DNA of 5,965 nt from positions 1 through 5,965 of the forward strand of contig JAUXGQ010000129.1 of assembly GCA_030621975.1 (NCBI GenBank). Direction: 5' to 3'. The position numbers and the translations under genes were made by a program. The DNA comes from Gammaproteobacteria bacterium. GTDB lineage: Bacteria; Pseudomonadota; Gammaproteobacteria; Chromatiales; Chromatiaceae. Of this stretch, positions 1 through 5,965 are shown piece after piece (positions within the stretch are counted from its first letter, which is position 1; the number at the start of each line of letters is the position of its first letter). Below the pieces are notes generated by a model. That model made no database searches and was not told the DNA's origin. It worked only from the letters and a program-made list of their open reading frames with translations.

Positions 1-5
1 GCCGG

Positions 6-485
6 TTAACTTAGGGCCAAGCGCCCAAAGGCCTCACGTACTTCCAGCGGTGCCTGAACCAGTTCGATCAACACACCTTCCCCTCCGATGGGAGAGGCTT
101 CGTTACCTTTCGGATGGATGAAACACACGTCGAAGCCGGATGCTCCCTTGCGGATACCGCCTGGTGCAAAACGCACACCACGAGCCTGTAGCCACGCCAC
201 CGCGGCCGGCAGATCGTCGGTCCACAAGCCGACGTGATTGAGTGGCGGAACCTGTACCCTGGGTTTCCTGTCGGGATCGAGTGGCTGCATCAGATCGACT
301 TCCACCTTAAGCGGCCCGGAACCAGCCACCGCGATATCTTCGTCGACATTTTCCGACACACTCCGGTAGTTCCCACTCAGCCTGAGACCGAGGGTATCCA
401 CCCACAGTGCGCGCAAGCGGTTTTTATCCAGACTGCTCACTGCGATCTGCTGAATACCGAGCACTTTAAAAGGCCGGTCGTTCAT
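6..485 (-). CDS. VOC-superfamily protein, probable methylmalonyl-CoA epimerase
   Basis: This is a 159-residue protein of the vicinal-oxygen-chelate (glyoxalase I / methylmalonyl-CoA epimerase) fold, close to the usual epimerase length of about 135-160. Two VOC half-modules are visible: residues 8-68 (IQQIAV at 11-16, DLMQP at 64-68) and 82-145 (LNHVGL at 82-87, FIHPKG at 122-127, GVLIELVQ at 137-144). By its place at the end of a carboxylase-mutase operon it should interconvert (S)- and (R)-methylmalonyl-CoA in the cytoplasm. By eye alignment the metal ligands would be Gln13, Asp64, His84 and Glu141. Textbook epimerase has His, Gln, His, Glu, so the first two differ. The ATG start has a strong GGAGG Shine-Dalgarno five bases upstream. 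The gene begins 22 bases after meaB stops. VOC membership is secure; the epimerase assignment rests mostly on context. A glyoxalase-like or other VOC activity remains possible. Confidence 0.75.
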   Translation of the reverse strand: MNDRPFKVLGIQQIAVSSLDKNRLRALWVDTLGLRLSGNYRSVSENVDEDIAVAGSGPLKVEVDLMQPLDPDRKPRVQVPPLNHVGLWTDDLPAAVAWLQARGVRFAPGGIRKGASGFDVCFIHPKGNEASPIGGEGVLIELVQAPLEVREAFGRLALS

Positions 486-490
486 ATGCG

Positions 491-495
491 CCTCC
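491..495 (-). promoter_or_regulatory. Ribosome binding site of the VOC/epimerase gene
   Basis: On the minus strand GGAGG lies five bases before the ATG at 485. It is the best Shine-Dalgarno match of the internal genes and sits in the 22-base meaB-epimerase gap. The last gene of the operon can therefore recruit ribosomes independently and need not depend on coupling to meaB. The site also supports the ATG at 485 as the true start. Confidence 0.7.
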
Positions 496-507
496 GGGGT
501 TGATTCA

Positions 508-1527
508 TTAATCCCACTGTTTATGACGTTTGAGAAAGATCTCCAGCAACTGCCTTGCAGCGATGGTCGGCGGGATCCGCCCCTCGCTGGCAGCTGCCTC
601 CAGGGCTGGAATTTGCTTGTTTACCTCTGGATCGCTTTGCAGCGCCGTAATGAGGTTGTCGTTCACCTCCGACCACATCCAAGCCCGGGCTTGCGCGGCA
701 CGGCGTGCAGTGAACCGGCCACTGGCTTCGAGGGTATCCCGGTACTGCAGCGCGGCCTTCCAGGCCTCGGCGATACCCACACCGTTCCGCGCGGAACAGG
801 TCCGAACCGTGACCTTCCAATCCGCCAAACGGGGGTGGAGCAGCCGCAGCGCGTTGCGATACTCCGCCGCGGACCGCCCGGCGAGCGCCTGCAGCTCGCC
901 ATCCGCCTTGTTGACAAGGATCAGGTCGGCAAGCTCCATAATGCCGCGCTTGATGCCCTGGAGTTCGTCGCCACCGCCGGGCTGCAGCAACAGCACGAAC
1001 ATATCGGTCATCTCCGCCACCTTGGTCTCGGATTGGCCAACGCCGACCGTCTCCACAATGATCACGTCGAAGCCGGCCGCCTCGCAAAGTATCATGGCCT
1101 CACGGCTACGCCGGGTGACGCCCCCCAGGGTATTGCCGGAAGGCGATGGCCGGATGTAGGCCTCGCGGCGACGTGACAGCAACTCCATGCGAGTCTTGTC
1201 ACCCAGGATGGAGCCACCGCTGATGGCGGACGAGGGATCCACGGTGAGCACCGCCACCCGATGACCCGCATCGATCACCTGGTTGCCCAGTGCCTCGACA
1301 AAAGTCGATTTGCCGACCCCTGGTGCGCCAGAGATCCCCAGCCGAAGCGATTTGCCCGCATGGGGCGTCAGCCGCTGGAGAAGAGCGCTGGCGGCGGCAC
1401 GGTGATCGCCGCGAGTGGACTCGATCAAAGTGATGGCTCGCGCGAGCGCGCGCCTTTTACCCTCGAGAACACCGTTGGCCAGCGCCTTCGGGTCCAAAGC
1501 AGGCGCTTGCCTTGGCGAAACTGCCAA
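508..1527 (-). CDS. meaB: MeaB-type G-protein chaperone of methylmalonyl-CoA mutase (ArgK/MMAA family)
   Basis: This is a 339-residue P-loop GTPase of the SIMIBI class (MeaB, human MMAA, E. coli YgfD/ArgK), a normal length for the family. In the family it binds methylmalonyl-CoA mutase, gates adenosylcobalamin loading and protects the enzyme from inactivation. Visible motifs are Walker [10 protein letters not shown] (67-75), VDPSS (96-100), [11 protein letters not shown] (104-114), the switch-like ETVGVGQSE (159-167), the MeaB-type loop [14 protein letters not shown] (182-195) and the guanine-specificity NKAD (206-209). The C-terminal helical part (about 270-339) fits the family dimerisation arm. 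The start is a TTG two bases after the pccA stop. A stop in this frame at 1534-1536 rules out an upstream start, the first in-frame ATG is Met114 and the first GTG is Val84, both beyond the P-loop. A second TTG (Leu11, at 1497) is the main alternative. Its partner mutase is encoded in the same operon, which strongly supports the role. Confidence 0.95.
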   Translation of the reverse strand: MAVSPRQAPALDPKALANGVLEGKRRALARAITLIESTRGDHRAAASALLQRLTPHAGKSLRLGISGAPGVGKSTFVEALGNQVIDAGHRVAVLTVDPSSAISGGSILGDKTRMELLSRRREAYIRPSPSGNTLGGVTRRSREAMILCEAAGFDVIIVETVGVGQSETKVAEMTDMFVLLLQPGGGDELQGIKRGIMELADLILVNKADGELQALAGRSAAEYRNALRLLHPRLADWKVTVRTCSARNGVGIAEAWKAALQYRDTLEASGRFTARRAAQARAWMWSEVNDNLITALQSDPEVNKQIPALEAAASEGRIPPTIAARQLLEIFLKRHKQWD

Positions 1528-1532
1528 GGTTA
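1525..1532 (-). promoter_or_regulatory. pccA stop / meaB TTG start junction
   Basis: The minus strand reads TAACCTTG: the pccA stop TAA (1532-1530), two bases, then the meaB TTG. Upstream purine matches to a Shine-Dalgarno are weak (GAG about five bases away, GGAG about eleven), and both lie inside the pccA coding sequence. With a rare start codon and a poor ribosome site, meaB is probably translated by ribosomes terminating on pccA. That would keep the chaperone low relative to the carboxylase. The layout is seen in the sequence; the regulatory consequence is inference. Confidence 0.55.
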
Positions 1533-3515
1533 CTCAAACTCCATGATCTTGTCGTCTACAGCCAGGCTGGCGCCGGGTCCATAGTTGATCTTGCCCACCA
1601 CACCATCGCGCTCGGCACGCAGGGTGTTCTCCATTTTCATGGCCTCGAGCACCGCCAACTCGTCGCCCGCGTTAACCACATCGCCTTCCTCGACTGCCAG
1701 CGACACCAACAGACCCGGCATGGGCGAAAGCAGGTACTTGGACATATCCGGCGGCGCCTTCACCGGCATGTAGCGCATGAGTTCCGCCGCACGCGGATTA
1801 AGCACCATGATATCGGCCTGAGAGCCACCGTGGAACAGGCGATAGGTCTGCATCTCACGCTCCACCTGGACGAAGATCTCCTTGCCGTTGATGGTGCCGC
1901 TAAAGAGATGCTGCCCGAACTCCCAGTCGCTGCGCACGGCATAGATTTTACCATCGTATTCCACATCGTGACCGCCTTCCGTAGCCACAACGGTGACCGG
2001 ATGGTACTCGTTGTTCATCTCCGCCACCCAATCATCCCGCACCCGGCGCTCGTGACCACGCAGCTGGCCATCGATCCGGGCCGCCCGATCACGGTAACAG
2101 CGGTGCATGGCAGCGGCCACAGCGATGATGACGGCGGGCTCGTCGTGGGGTACATCCGCCGGGTGGAAACCCTCAGGGTACTCGTCGCCAATCATATTGG
2201 TGCTCATGTTTCCTTCCACGAACCGCGGATGCACCATCAAGGCCGACAGGAAGCTGAGGTTGCATGAGACGCCGCGGATGAGGAAGCGATCCAGCGCCGA
2301 ACACATATGGGCACGGGCTTCCTCCCGGTCGGCACCGTAGGTGATGAGCTTGGCGATCATCGGATCGTAGTACATGGAGACTTCACCGCCCTCATAGACG
2401 CCGGTGTCCACGCGTACCTTGTCATCCTCTTCCGGCGGCTGGTAGCGCAGCAGGCGGCCGGTGGAGGGCAGGAAGTTGCGGAACGGGTCCTCCGCATAGA
2501 CGCGGGACTCGATGGACCAGCCATTGATGCCGACATCGCCCTGGGTGATGGGCAGCTTTTCACCGTTGGCCACGCGAATCATCAACTCCACCAGATCGAC
2601 CCCGGTGATGAGCTCGGTGACCGGGTGTTCCACCTGCAGACGTGTGTTCATCTCCAGGAAGTAGAAGTTGCGCCGGGTGTCGACGATAAACTCCACCGTA
2701 CCGGCGGATTGGTAATCCACCGCCTTGGCAAGGGCCACTGCCTGTTCACCCATCGCCTTGCGGGTGGTCTCATCGAGAAAAGGTGACGGTGCCTCTTCGA
2801 TCACCTTCTGGTGTCGACGCTGCAGGGAGCATTCGCGCTCGTTGAGGTAGACCACGTTGCCGTGGCCGTCGGCCATAATCTGGATCTCGATATGGCGGGG
2901 TTCCTCGATGTATTTCTCGACGAAGATGCGGTCGTCGCCGAAGCTGGAGCGCGCTTCGTTGGCGGCCCGTTCGAAGCCATCCCGACACTCTGCATCGTTG
3001 CGCGCAACACGCATGCCCTTGCCACCGCCGCCGGCAGTGGCCTTGAGCATCACCGGATAACCGATATCATTGGCGATTTCCACGGCGTGCTCGCCATCAC
3101 GCAGCACACTGGTATAACCGGGGATGGTGTTGACCCCCGCCTCATCGGCCAACTTCTTGGAGGTGATCTTGTCTCCCATGGCCTCGATGGCGCGGGTGTT
3201 CGGGCCAATAAAGACGATACCCGCTTCCGCCAGCGCCTCGCAGAACCCGGCGTTCTCGGAGAGAAATCCATAGCCCGGATGCACCGCCTGGGCACCGGTT
3301 TCCAGGCAGGCCTGAAGGAGCTTGTCCTTCAACAGATAGCTTTGTGCCGAAGGCGGCGGTCCGATGTGGACGGCCTCATCGGCCAGTTTTACATGCAGCG
3401 CGTCGCGATCGGCATCGGAATAGACGGCAACGGTTTTGATGCCCATCTTGCGCGCCGACTTGATGACGCGGCACGCAATCTCGCCGCGGTTTGCAATCAG
3501 GATTTTGTCAAACAC
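1530..3515 (-). CDS. pccA: Propionyl-CoA carboxylase alpha chain (biotin carboxylase + biotin carrier)
   Basis: This 661-residue protein is the biotin-bearing alpha subunit. It carboxylates its own biotin with ATP and bicarbonate and delivers the carboxyl group to PccB. Biotin carboxylase occupies about residues 1-450: ANRGEIA (8-14), GDK (114-116), the ATP-grasp glycine loop GGGGKGM (162-168), RRHQK (233-237), EMNTRLQVEHP (288-298) and Arg338. These match the catalytic positions of E. coli AccC almost number for number (Glu288, Asn290, Arg292, Glu296, Arg338). About 460-590 is the linker/BT region that in PCC family members contacts the beta chain. About 595-661 is the biotinyl carrier, with EAMKM at 624-628 and the biotinylated Lys627 lying 34 residues from the end, as usual. 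The GTG start at 3515 is chosen because FDKILIANRG begins the family there and AGAGGA lies six bases upstream. The frame is open for 69 more codons upstream, but these overlap pccB and look like shadow translation. Together with pccB this should form the usual alpha6-beta6 dodecamer. Confidence 0.96.
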   Translation of the reverse strand: MFDKILIANRGEIACRVIKSARKMGIKTVAVYSDADRDALHVKLADEAVHIGPPPSAQSYLLKDKLLQACLETGAQAVHPGYGFLSENAGFCEALAEAGIVFIGPNTRAIEAMGDKITSKKLADEAGVNTIPGYTSVLRDGEHAVEIANDIGYPVMLKATAGGGGKGMRVARNDAECRDGFERAANEARSSFGDDRIFVEKYIEEPRHIEIQIMADGHGNVVYLNERECSLQRRHQKVIEEAPSPFLDETTRKAMGEQAVALAKAVDYQSAGTVEFIVDTRRNFYFLEMNTRLQVEHPVTELITGVDLVELMIRVANGEKLPITQGDVGINGWSIESRVYAEDPFRNFLPSTGRLLRYQPPEEDDKVRVDTGVYEGGEVSMYYDPMIAKLITYGADREEARAHMCSALDRFLIRGVSCNLSFLSALMVHPRFVEGNMSTNMIGDEYPEGFHPADVPHDEPAVIIAVAAAMHRCYRDRAARIDGQLRGHERRVRDDWVAEMNNEYHPVTVVATEGGHDVEYDGKIYAVRSDWEFGQHLFSGTINGKEIFVQVEREMQTYRLFHGGSQADIMVLNPRAAELMRYMPVKAPPDMSKYLLSPMPGLLVSLAVEEGDVVNAGDELAVLEAMKMENTLRAERDGVVGKINYGPGASLAVDDKIMEFE

Positions 3516-3521
3516 ATTCGA

Positions 3522-3527
3522 TCCTCT
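3522..3527 (-). promoter_or_regulatory. Ribosome binding site of pccA, overlapping the pccB stop
   Basis: The minus-strand AGAGGA lies six bases before the GTG at 3515. Its first two bases are the last two of the pccB TAG stop (3528-3526). An out-of-frame ATG at 3517 overlaps the GTG (ATGTG) and is only four bases from the motif. The site fixes the pccA start and suggests translational coupling of the two carboxylase subunits, which are needed in equal amounts. Confidence 0.65.
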
Positions 3528-5058
3528 ATAGCGGAATGTTGTTATGCTTGCGCCACGGGTTTTCGAGTTTCTTGTCCCGTAACATGGCAAGTGAGCGACA
3601 GATGCGCTTGCGGGTGGCATGCGGCGCGATGACGTCATCGATAAAACCGCGGCTGCCGGCGATAAACGGATTGGCGAACTTGCGCCGGTACTCCTCGGTG
3701 CGCTCGGCAATCCTCTCTTCATCGCCGATGTCGCTGCGGAAGATAATCTCCACCGCGCCCTTGGGGCCCATTACCGCGATTTCCGCACTGGGCCAGGCCA
3801 GGTTGACGTCGCCGCGCAGATGCTTGGAGCTCATCACGTCATAGGCGCCGCCATAGGCCTTACGGGTGATGACGGTAACCTTGGGAACCGTGGCTTCCGT
3901 GAAGGCGAATAACAGCTTGGCTCCGTGTTTGATGATACCGCCGTACTCCTGCGCCTTGCCGGGCATGAAGCCCGGCACATCGACGAAGGTGAGAATGGGA
4001 ATGTTGAAGGCATCGCAGAAGCGTACGAAACGTCCCGCCTTGATGGATGATTTAATATCCAGGCATCCCGCCAGCACCATGGGTTGATTGGCCACGATGC
4101 CCACCGGATAACCGTCCATGCGGGCAAAACCAATGATGATGTTCTGCGCATGCTCGGGTTGCAGTTCCCAGAATTCATTGTCGTCCGACACCTTATAGAT
4201 CACTTCCTTCATGTCGTAAGGCATGTTGGGGTTGTCCGGAATCAGGGTGTCGAGGGACATCTCCATGCGATCGGCGCGATCGGGTGTGGGCCGGAACGGG
4301 GGTTTCTCACGGTTGTTGGCCGGCAGGTAGTTCATGAATCGCCGCACCATCAACAGCGCTTCCACATCGTTCTCGTAGGCGCGATCACAGACGCCGGAGA
4401 CGGTGGAATGGGTCATGGCGCCGCCCAGCTCTTCCGCTGTCACCTCTTCGTGGGTCACGGTCTTGACCACATCGGGACCGGTGACGAACATGTAAGAGCT
4501 GTCTTTCACCATGAATATGAAGTCCGTCATGGCCGGAGAGTAGACGGCGCCGCCGGCGCAGGGACCCATGATGACCGAGATCTGCGGCACCACGCCGGAG
4601 GCCATCACATTGCGCTCGAATATCTCGGCGTAGCCAGCCAGGGAGGCTACGCCTTCCTGGATGCGGGCGCCGCCCGAGTCGTTGAGGCCAATGATGGGCG
4701 CGCCCACCTTAATGGCATGGTCCATGACCTTACTGATCTTTTCGGCATGCGCCTCGGACAGCGAGCCGCCGAAGACGGTGAAATCCTGGCTGAAGACGAA
4801 CACCACCCGACCGTTGACGGTGCCGTAGCCGGTGACCACGCCGTCACCCGGGATCTTCTTGTCCGCCATACCGAAATCGGTGCAGCGGTGCTCGACGAAG
4901 ATGTCCCACTCTTCGAAACTGCCCTCGTCCAGGAGCAGTTCGATGCGCTCGCGGGCGGTGAGCTTACCGCGGGCGTGCTGAACGTCGATCCGCCGCTGGC
5001 CACCCCCCAGGGCGGCAGCGTTACGCTTTTCTTTCAGTTGTTCGACAATCTCTTGCAT
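3526..5058 (-). CDS. pccB: Propionyl-CoA carboxylase beta chain (carboxyltransferase)
   Basis: This 510-residue protein is the carboxyltransferase subunit. It moves the carboxyl group from biotin on PccA to propionyl-CoA, giving (S)-methylmalonyl-CoA. Both crotonase-fold halves are present. The N-terminal half (about 20-260) has [11 protein letters not shown] (32-42), the oxyanion-hole glycine pair in SGGARIQEG (128-136) and [13 protein letters not shown] (164-176). The C-terminal half (about 280-505) has [13 protein letters not shown] (322-334), [10 protein letters not shown] (358-367), [15 protein letters not shown] (400-414) and [18 protein letters not shown] (421-438). The protein ends [10 protein letters not shown], very like the C-terminus of PCC beta chains including the human one. 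Asp407 in the GGAYDVM loop matches the position reported to set propionyl- over acetyl-CoA preference (Asp422 of Streptomyces coelicolor PccB), supporting a propionyl-CoA enzyme. The ATG start at 5058 has AGGGGG six bases upstream. The gene begins 23 bases after the mutase stop and ends ten bases before pccA. Confidence 0.97.
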   Translation of the reverse strand: MQEIVEQLKEKRNAAALGGGQRRIDVQHARGKLTARERIELLLDEGSFEEWDIFVEHRCTDFGMADKKIPGDGVVTGYGTVNGRVVFVFSQDFTVFGGSLSEAHAEKISKVMDHAIKVGAPIIGLNDSGGARIQEGVASLAGYAEIFERNVMASGVVPQISVIMGPCAGGAVYSPAMTDFIFMVKDSSYMFVTGPDVVKTVTHEEVTAEELGGAMTHSTVSGVCDRAYENDVEALLMVRRFMNYLPANNREKPPFRPTPDRADRMEMSLDTLIPDNPNMPYDMKEVIYKVSDDNEFWELQPEHAQNIIIGFARMDGYPVGIVANQPMVLAGCLDIKSSIKAGRFVRFCDAFNIPILTFVDVPGFMPGKAQEYGGIIKHGAKLLFAFTEATVPKVTVITRKAYGGAYDVMSSKHLRGDVNLAWPSAEIAVMGPKGAVEIIFRSDIGDEERIAERTEEYRRKFANPFIAGSRGFIDDVIAPHATRKRICRSLAMLRDKKLENPWRKHNNIPL

Positions 5059-5064
5059 ACATAA

Positions 5065-5070
5065 CCCCCT
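5065..5070 (-). promoter_or_regulatory. Ribosome binding site of pccB
   Basis: The minus-strand AGGGGG lies six bases before the ATG at 5058, in the 23-base gap after the mutase gene. An out-of-frame ATG at 5062 is only two bases from the motif, too close for efficient use, and would encode a 13-residue peptide ending at 5021. The spacing therefore selects 5058 as the start. Confidence 0.6.
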
Positions 5071-5081
5071 TTTCGGACGCC

Positions 5082-5965
5082 TTACTGGGCCTGCCAGCGC
5101 TCCCGGATGATTCCGAGAACCTCGTGGGCGGCAACCAGGATGTTGGTGCCCGGTCCGTAAACGGCCGACACACCGAAACCGAGCATTTCATCGTAATCCT
5201 GCGGCGGAATGACGCCACCACAGATGACGATGATGTCCTCCGCCCCCTCCTGTTTCAGCCCCTCGATGACCTGCGGGACCAGCGTTTTATGCCCCGCGGC
5301 CTGGGAGGAGATGCCGATCGCATGGACATCGTTCTCGATGGCCTCGCGCACCGCCTCCTCCGGGGTTTGAAACAGGGGTCCGATGTCCACGTCGAAGCCG
5401 ATATCGGCGAACGCGGTGGCGATCACCTTGGCGCCACGATCATGTCCATCCTGGCCGAGCTTGCAGACCAGCATACGCGGCCGACGTCCCTCGGCCCGGG
5501 CGAACTTTTCCACTTCCTGCTGAATGGAGGCAAAATCCCCGTCGCCTTCGTAGGCGGACCCGTATACACCCGAGATGGAGTGAGTCACGGCGCGGTAGCG
5601 GCTGTAGACCTTCTCCAGCGCATCGGAAATCTCGCCGACCGTGGCCCGCGCACGGGCGGCATCGACGGCCAGCGCCAGCAGATTACCGGTCCCCTCTTCC
5701 GCCGCCCGGGTCAGCGCATCCAGGGCCTTGCCGCAGAGCGCCTCGTCGCGACTGTCACGCACTTCGGTGATACGCCGAATCTGGGCCTCGCGCACCGCTG
5801 TGTTGTCGATATCCAGGATATCCACCGCCGGTTCTTCGGCCAGCTGATACTTATTGACCCCGACGATAACCTCTTCGCCCCGATCGATACGCGCCTGGCG
5901 CAGCGCCGAGGCCTCCTCGATACGCATCTTGGGCATGCCGGTCTCCACCGCTCGGGTCATGCCGC
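5082..5965 (-). CDS. Methylmalonyl-CoA mutase, C-terminal part (partial at window edge)
   Basis: About 293 C-terminal residues of an adenosylcobalamin-dependent methylmalonyl-CoA mutase are present; the full family length is about 700-730. The enzyme isomerises (R)-methylmalonyl-CoA to succinyl-CoA by a radical mechanism in the cytoplasm. Counting from Met at 5960 as residue 1, the fragment holds the end of the substrate-binding TIM barrel ([16 protein letters not shown] at 11-26, GVNKY at 34-38), a linker (about 60-158) and the B12-binding Rossmann domain (about 160-292). The latter contains DGHDRG (171-176, cobalt-ligating His173), [12 protein letters not shown] (216-227), CGGVIPPQD (247-255) and YGPGTN (268-273). 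The Met at 5960 is internal, because homologues continue through it and the frame stays open to the edge. Barrel and B12 domain are in one chain, so this is the long form and not the split two-subunit type. In the SxL cobalamin motif the Leu is replaced by Gln220. It is the first visible gene of the operon and lies 23 bases upstream of pccB. Confidence 0.96.
   Translation of the reverse strand, partial: GMTRAVETGMPKMRIEEASALRQARIDRGEEVIVGVNKYQLAEEPAVDILDIDNTAVREAQIRRITEVRDSRDEALCGKALDALTRAAEEGTGNLLALAVDAARARATVGEISDALEKVYSRYRAVTHSISGVYGSAYEGDGDFASIQQEVEKFARAEGRRPRMLVCKLGQDGHDRGAKVIATAFADIGFDVDIGPLFQTPEEAVREAIENDVHAIGISSQAAGHKTLVPQVIEGLKQEGAEDIIVICGGVIPPQDYDEMLGFGVSAVYGPGTNILVAAHEVLGIIRERWQAQ

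Noticed and set aside
1512..2267. Plus-strand open frame of 251 codons opposite the pccA C-terminal region
   Set aside because: Its His-rich composition is typical of the reverse complement of a GC-rich gene. It is antisense to the conserved biotin carrier domain.
2811..3632. Plus-strand open frame of 273 codons opposite pccA and the end of pccB
   Set aside because: It is a shadow of the biotin carboxylase coding sequence, with no motifs of its own, and it spans the pccB-pccA junction.
3516..3722. 69-codon N-terminal extension of pccA
   Set aside because: The extension overlaps pccB in another frame, is Ser/Arg/Pro-rich with no homology to the family, and a GTG with AGAGGA six bases upstream sits exactly where the family begins.
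1530..5058. The carboxylase as an acetyl-CoA, methylcrotonyl-CoA or geranyl-CoA carboxylase
   Set aside because: The PccB C-terminal sequence, Asp407 in the GGAYDVM loop and the operon partners (mutase, MeaB) all favour propionyl-CoA. Some side activity on acetyl-CoA cannot be excluded from sequence.
4084..5064. Plus-strand open frame of 326 codons opposite pccB
   Set aside because: It is fully antisense to a well-conserved pccB. The His/Val/Gly-rich product shows no recognisable motif, as expected from third-position GC bias, and no ribosome site stands out.
5082..5960. Mutase fragment as a complete stand-alone 292-residue B12-binding protein starting at 5960
   Set aside because: The first 60 residues are conserved TIM-barrel sequence of the long mutase, and the frame remains open through the window edge, so it is a truncated view of a longer gene.
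1..5965. Search for a novel system, mobile element, CRISPR array, RNA gene or internal terminator
   Set aside because: All but a few dozen bases are coding sequence of known families. I saw no direct-repeat array, no terminal inverted repeats and no hairpin followed by a T tract in the short gaps.

Overview
The window is one contiguous minus-strand block of five co-oriented, tightly packed genes. Read in the direction of transcription (right to left) they are: the C-terminal part of an adenosylcobalamin-dependent methylmalonyl-CoA mutase (cut by the right window edge), the propionyl-CoA carboxylase beta chain (pccB), the biotin-carrying alpha chain (pccA), the mutase-protecting GTPase MeaB, and a small VOC-fold protein in the place expected for methylmalonyl-CoA epimerase. 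Gaps between genes are 23, 10, 2 and 22 bases, so this is almost certainly one operon. Its promoter lies outside the window to the right. The last stop codon is at positions 6-8, so any terminator lies outside to the left.

Together the genes form the propionyl-CoA to succinyl-CoA route. PccA/PccB carboxylate propionyl-CoA to (S)-methylmalonyl-CoA using biotin, bicarbonate and ATP. The epimerase converts the S to the R form. The mutase rearranges it to succinyl-CoA, and MeaB gates cofactor loading and protects the mutase from inactivation. The products feed propionate, odd-chain fatty acid and branched amino-acid carbon into the TCA cycle. No transporter, regulator or biotin ligase is visible in the window.

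The organism is a bacterium with GC-rich DNA. The protein sequences and the arrangement feel proteobacterial, perhaps gammaproteobacterial, but that is an impression and not a demonstrated placement. There is no sign of mobile elements, CRISPR, RNA genes or long repeats, and no gene-free stretch longer than 23 bases.

This is mainly an ordinary central-metabolism operon and I found no new system. The points worth a second look are small. The mutase has Gln where the cobalamin-binding SxL motif has Leu. The terminal VOC protein has an apparent metal-ligand set unlike textbook methylmalonyl-CoA epimerase. meaB must use a non-ATG/GTG start two bases after the pccA stop. The pccA and pccB starts are each closely preceded by an out-of-frame ATG.
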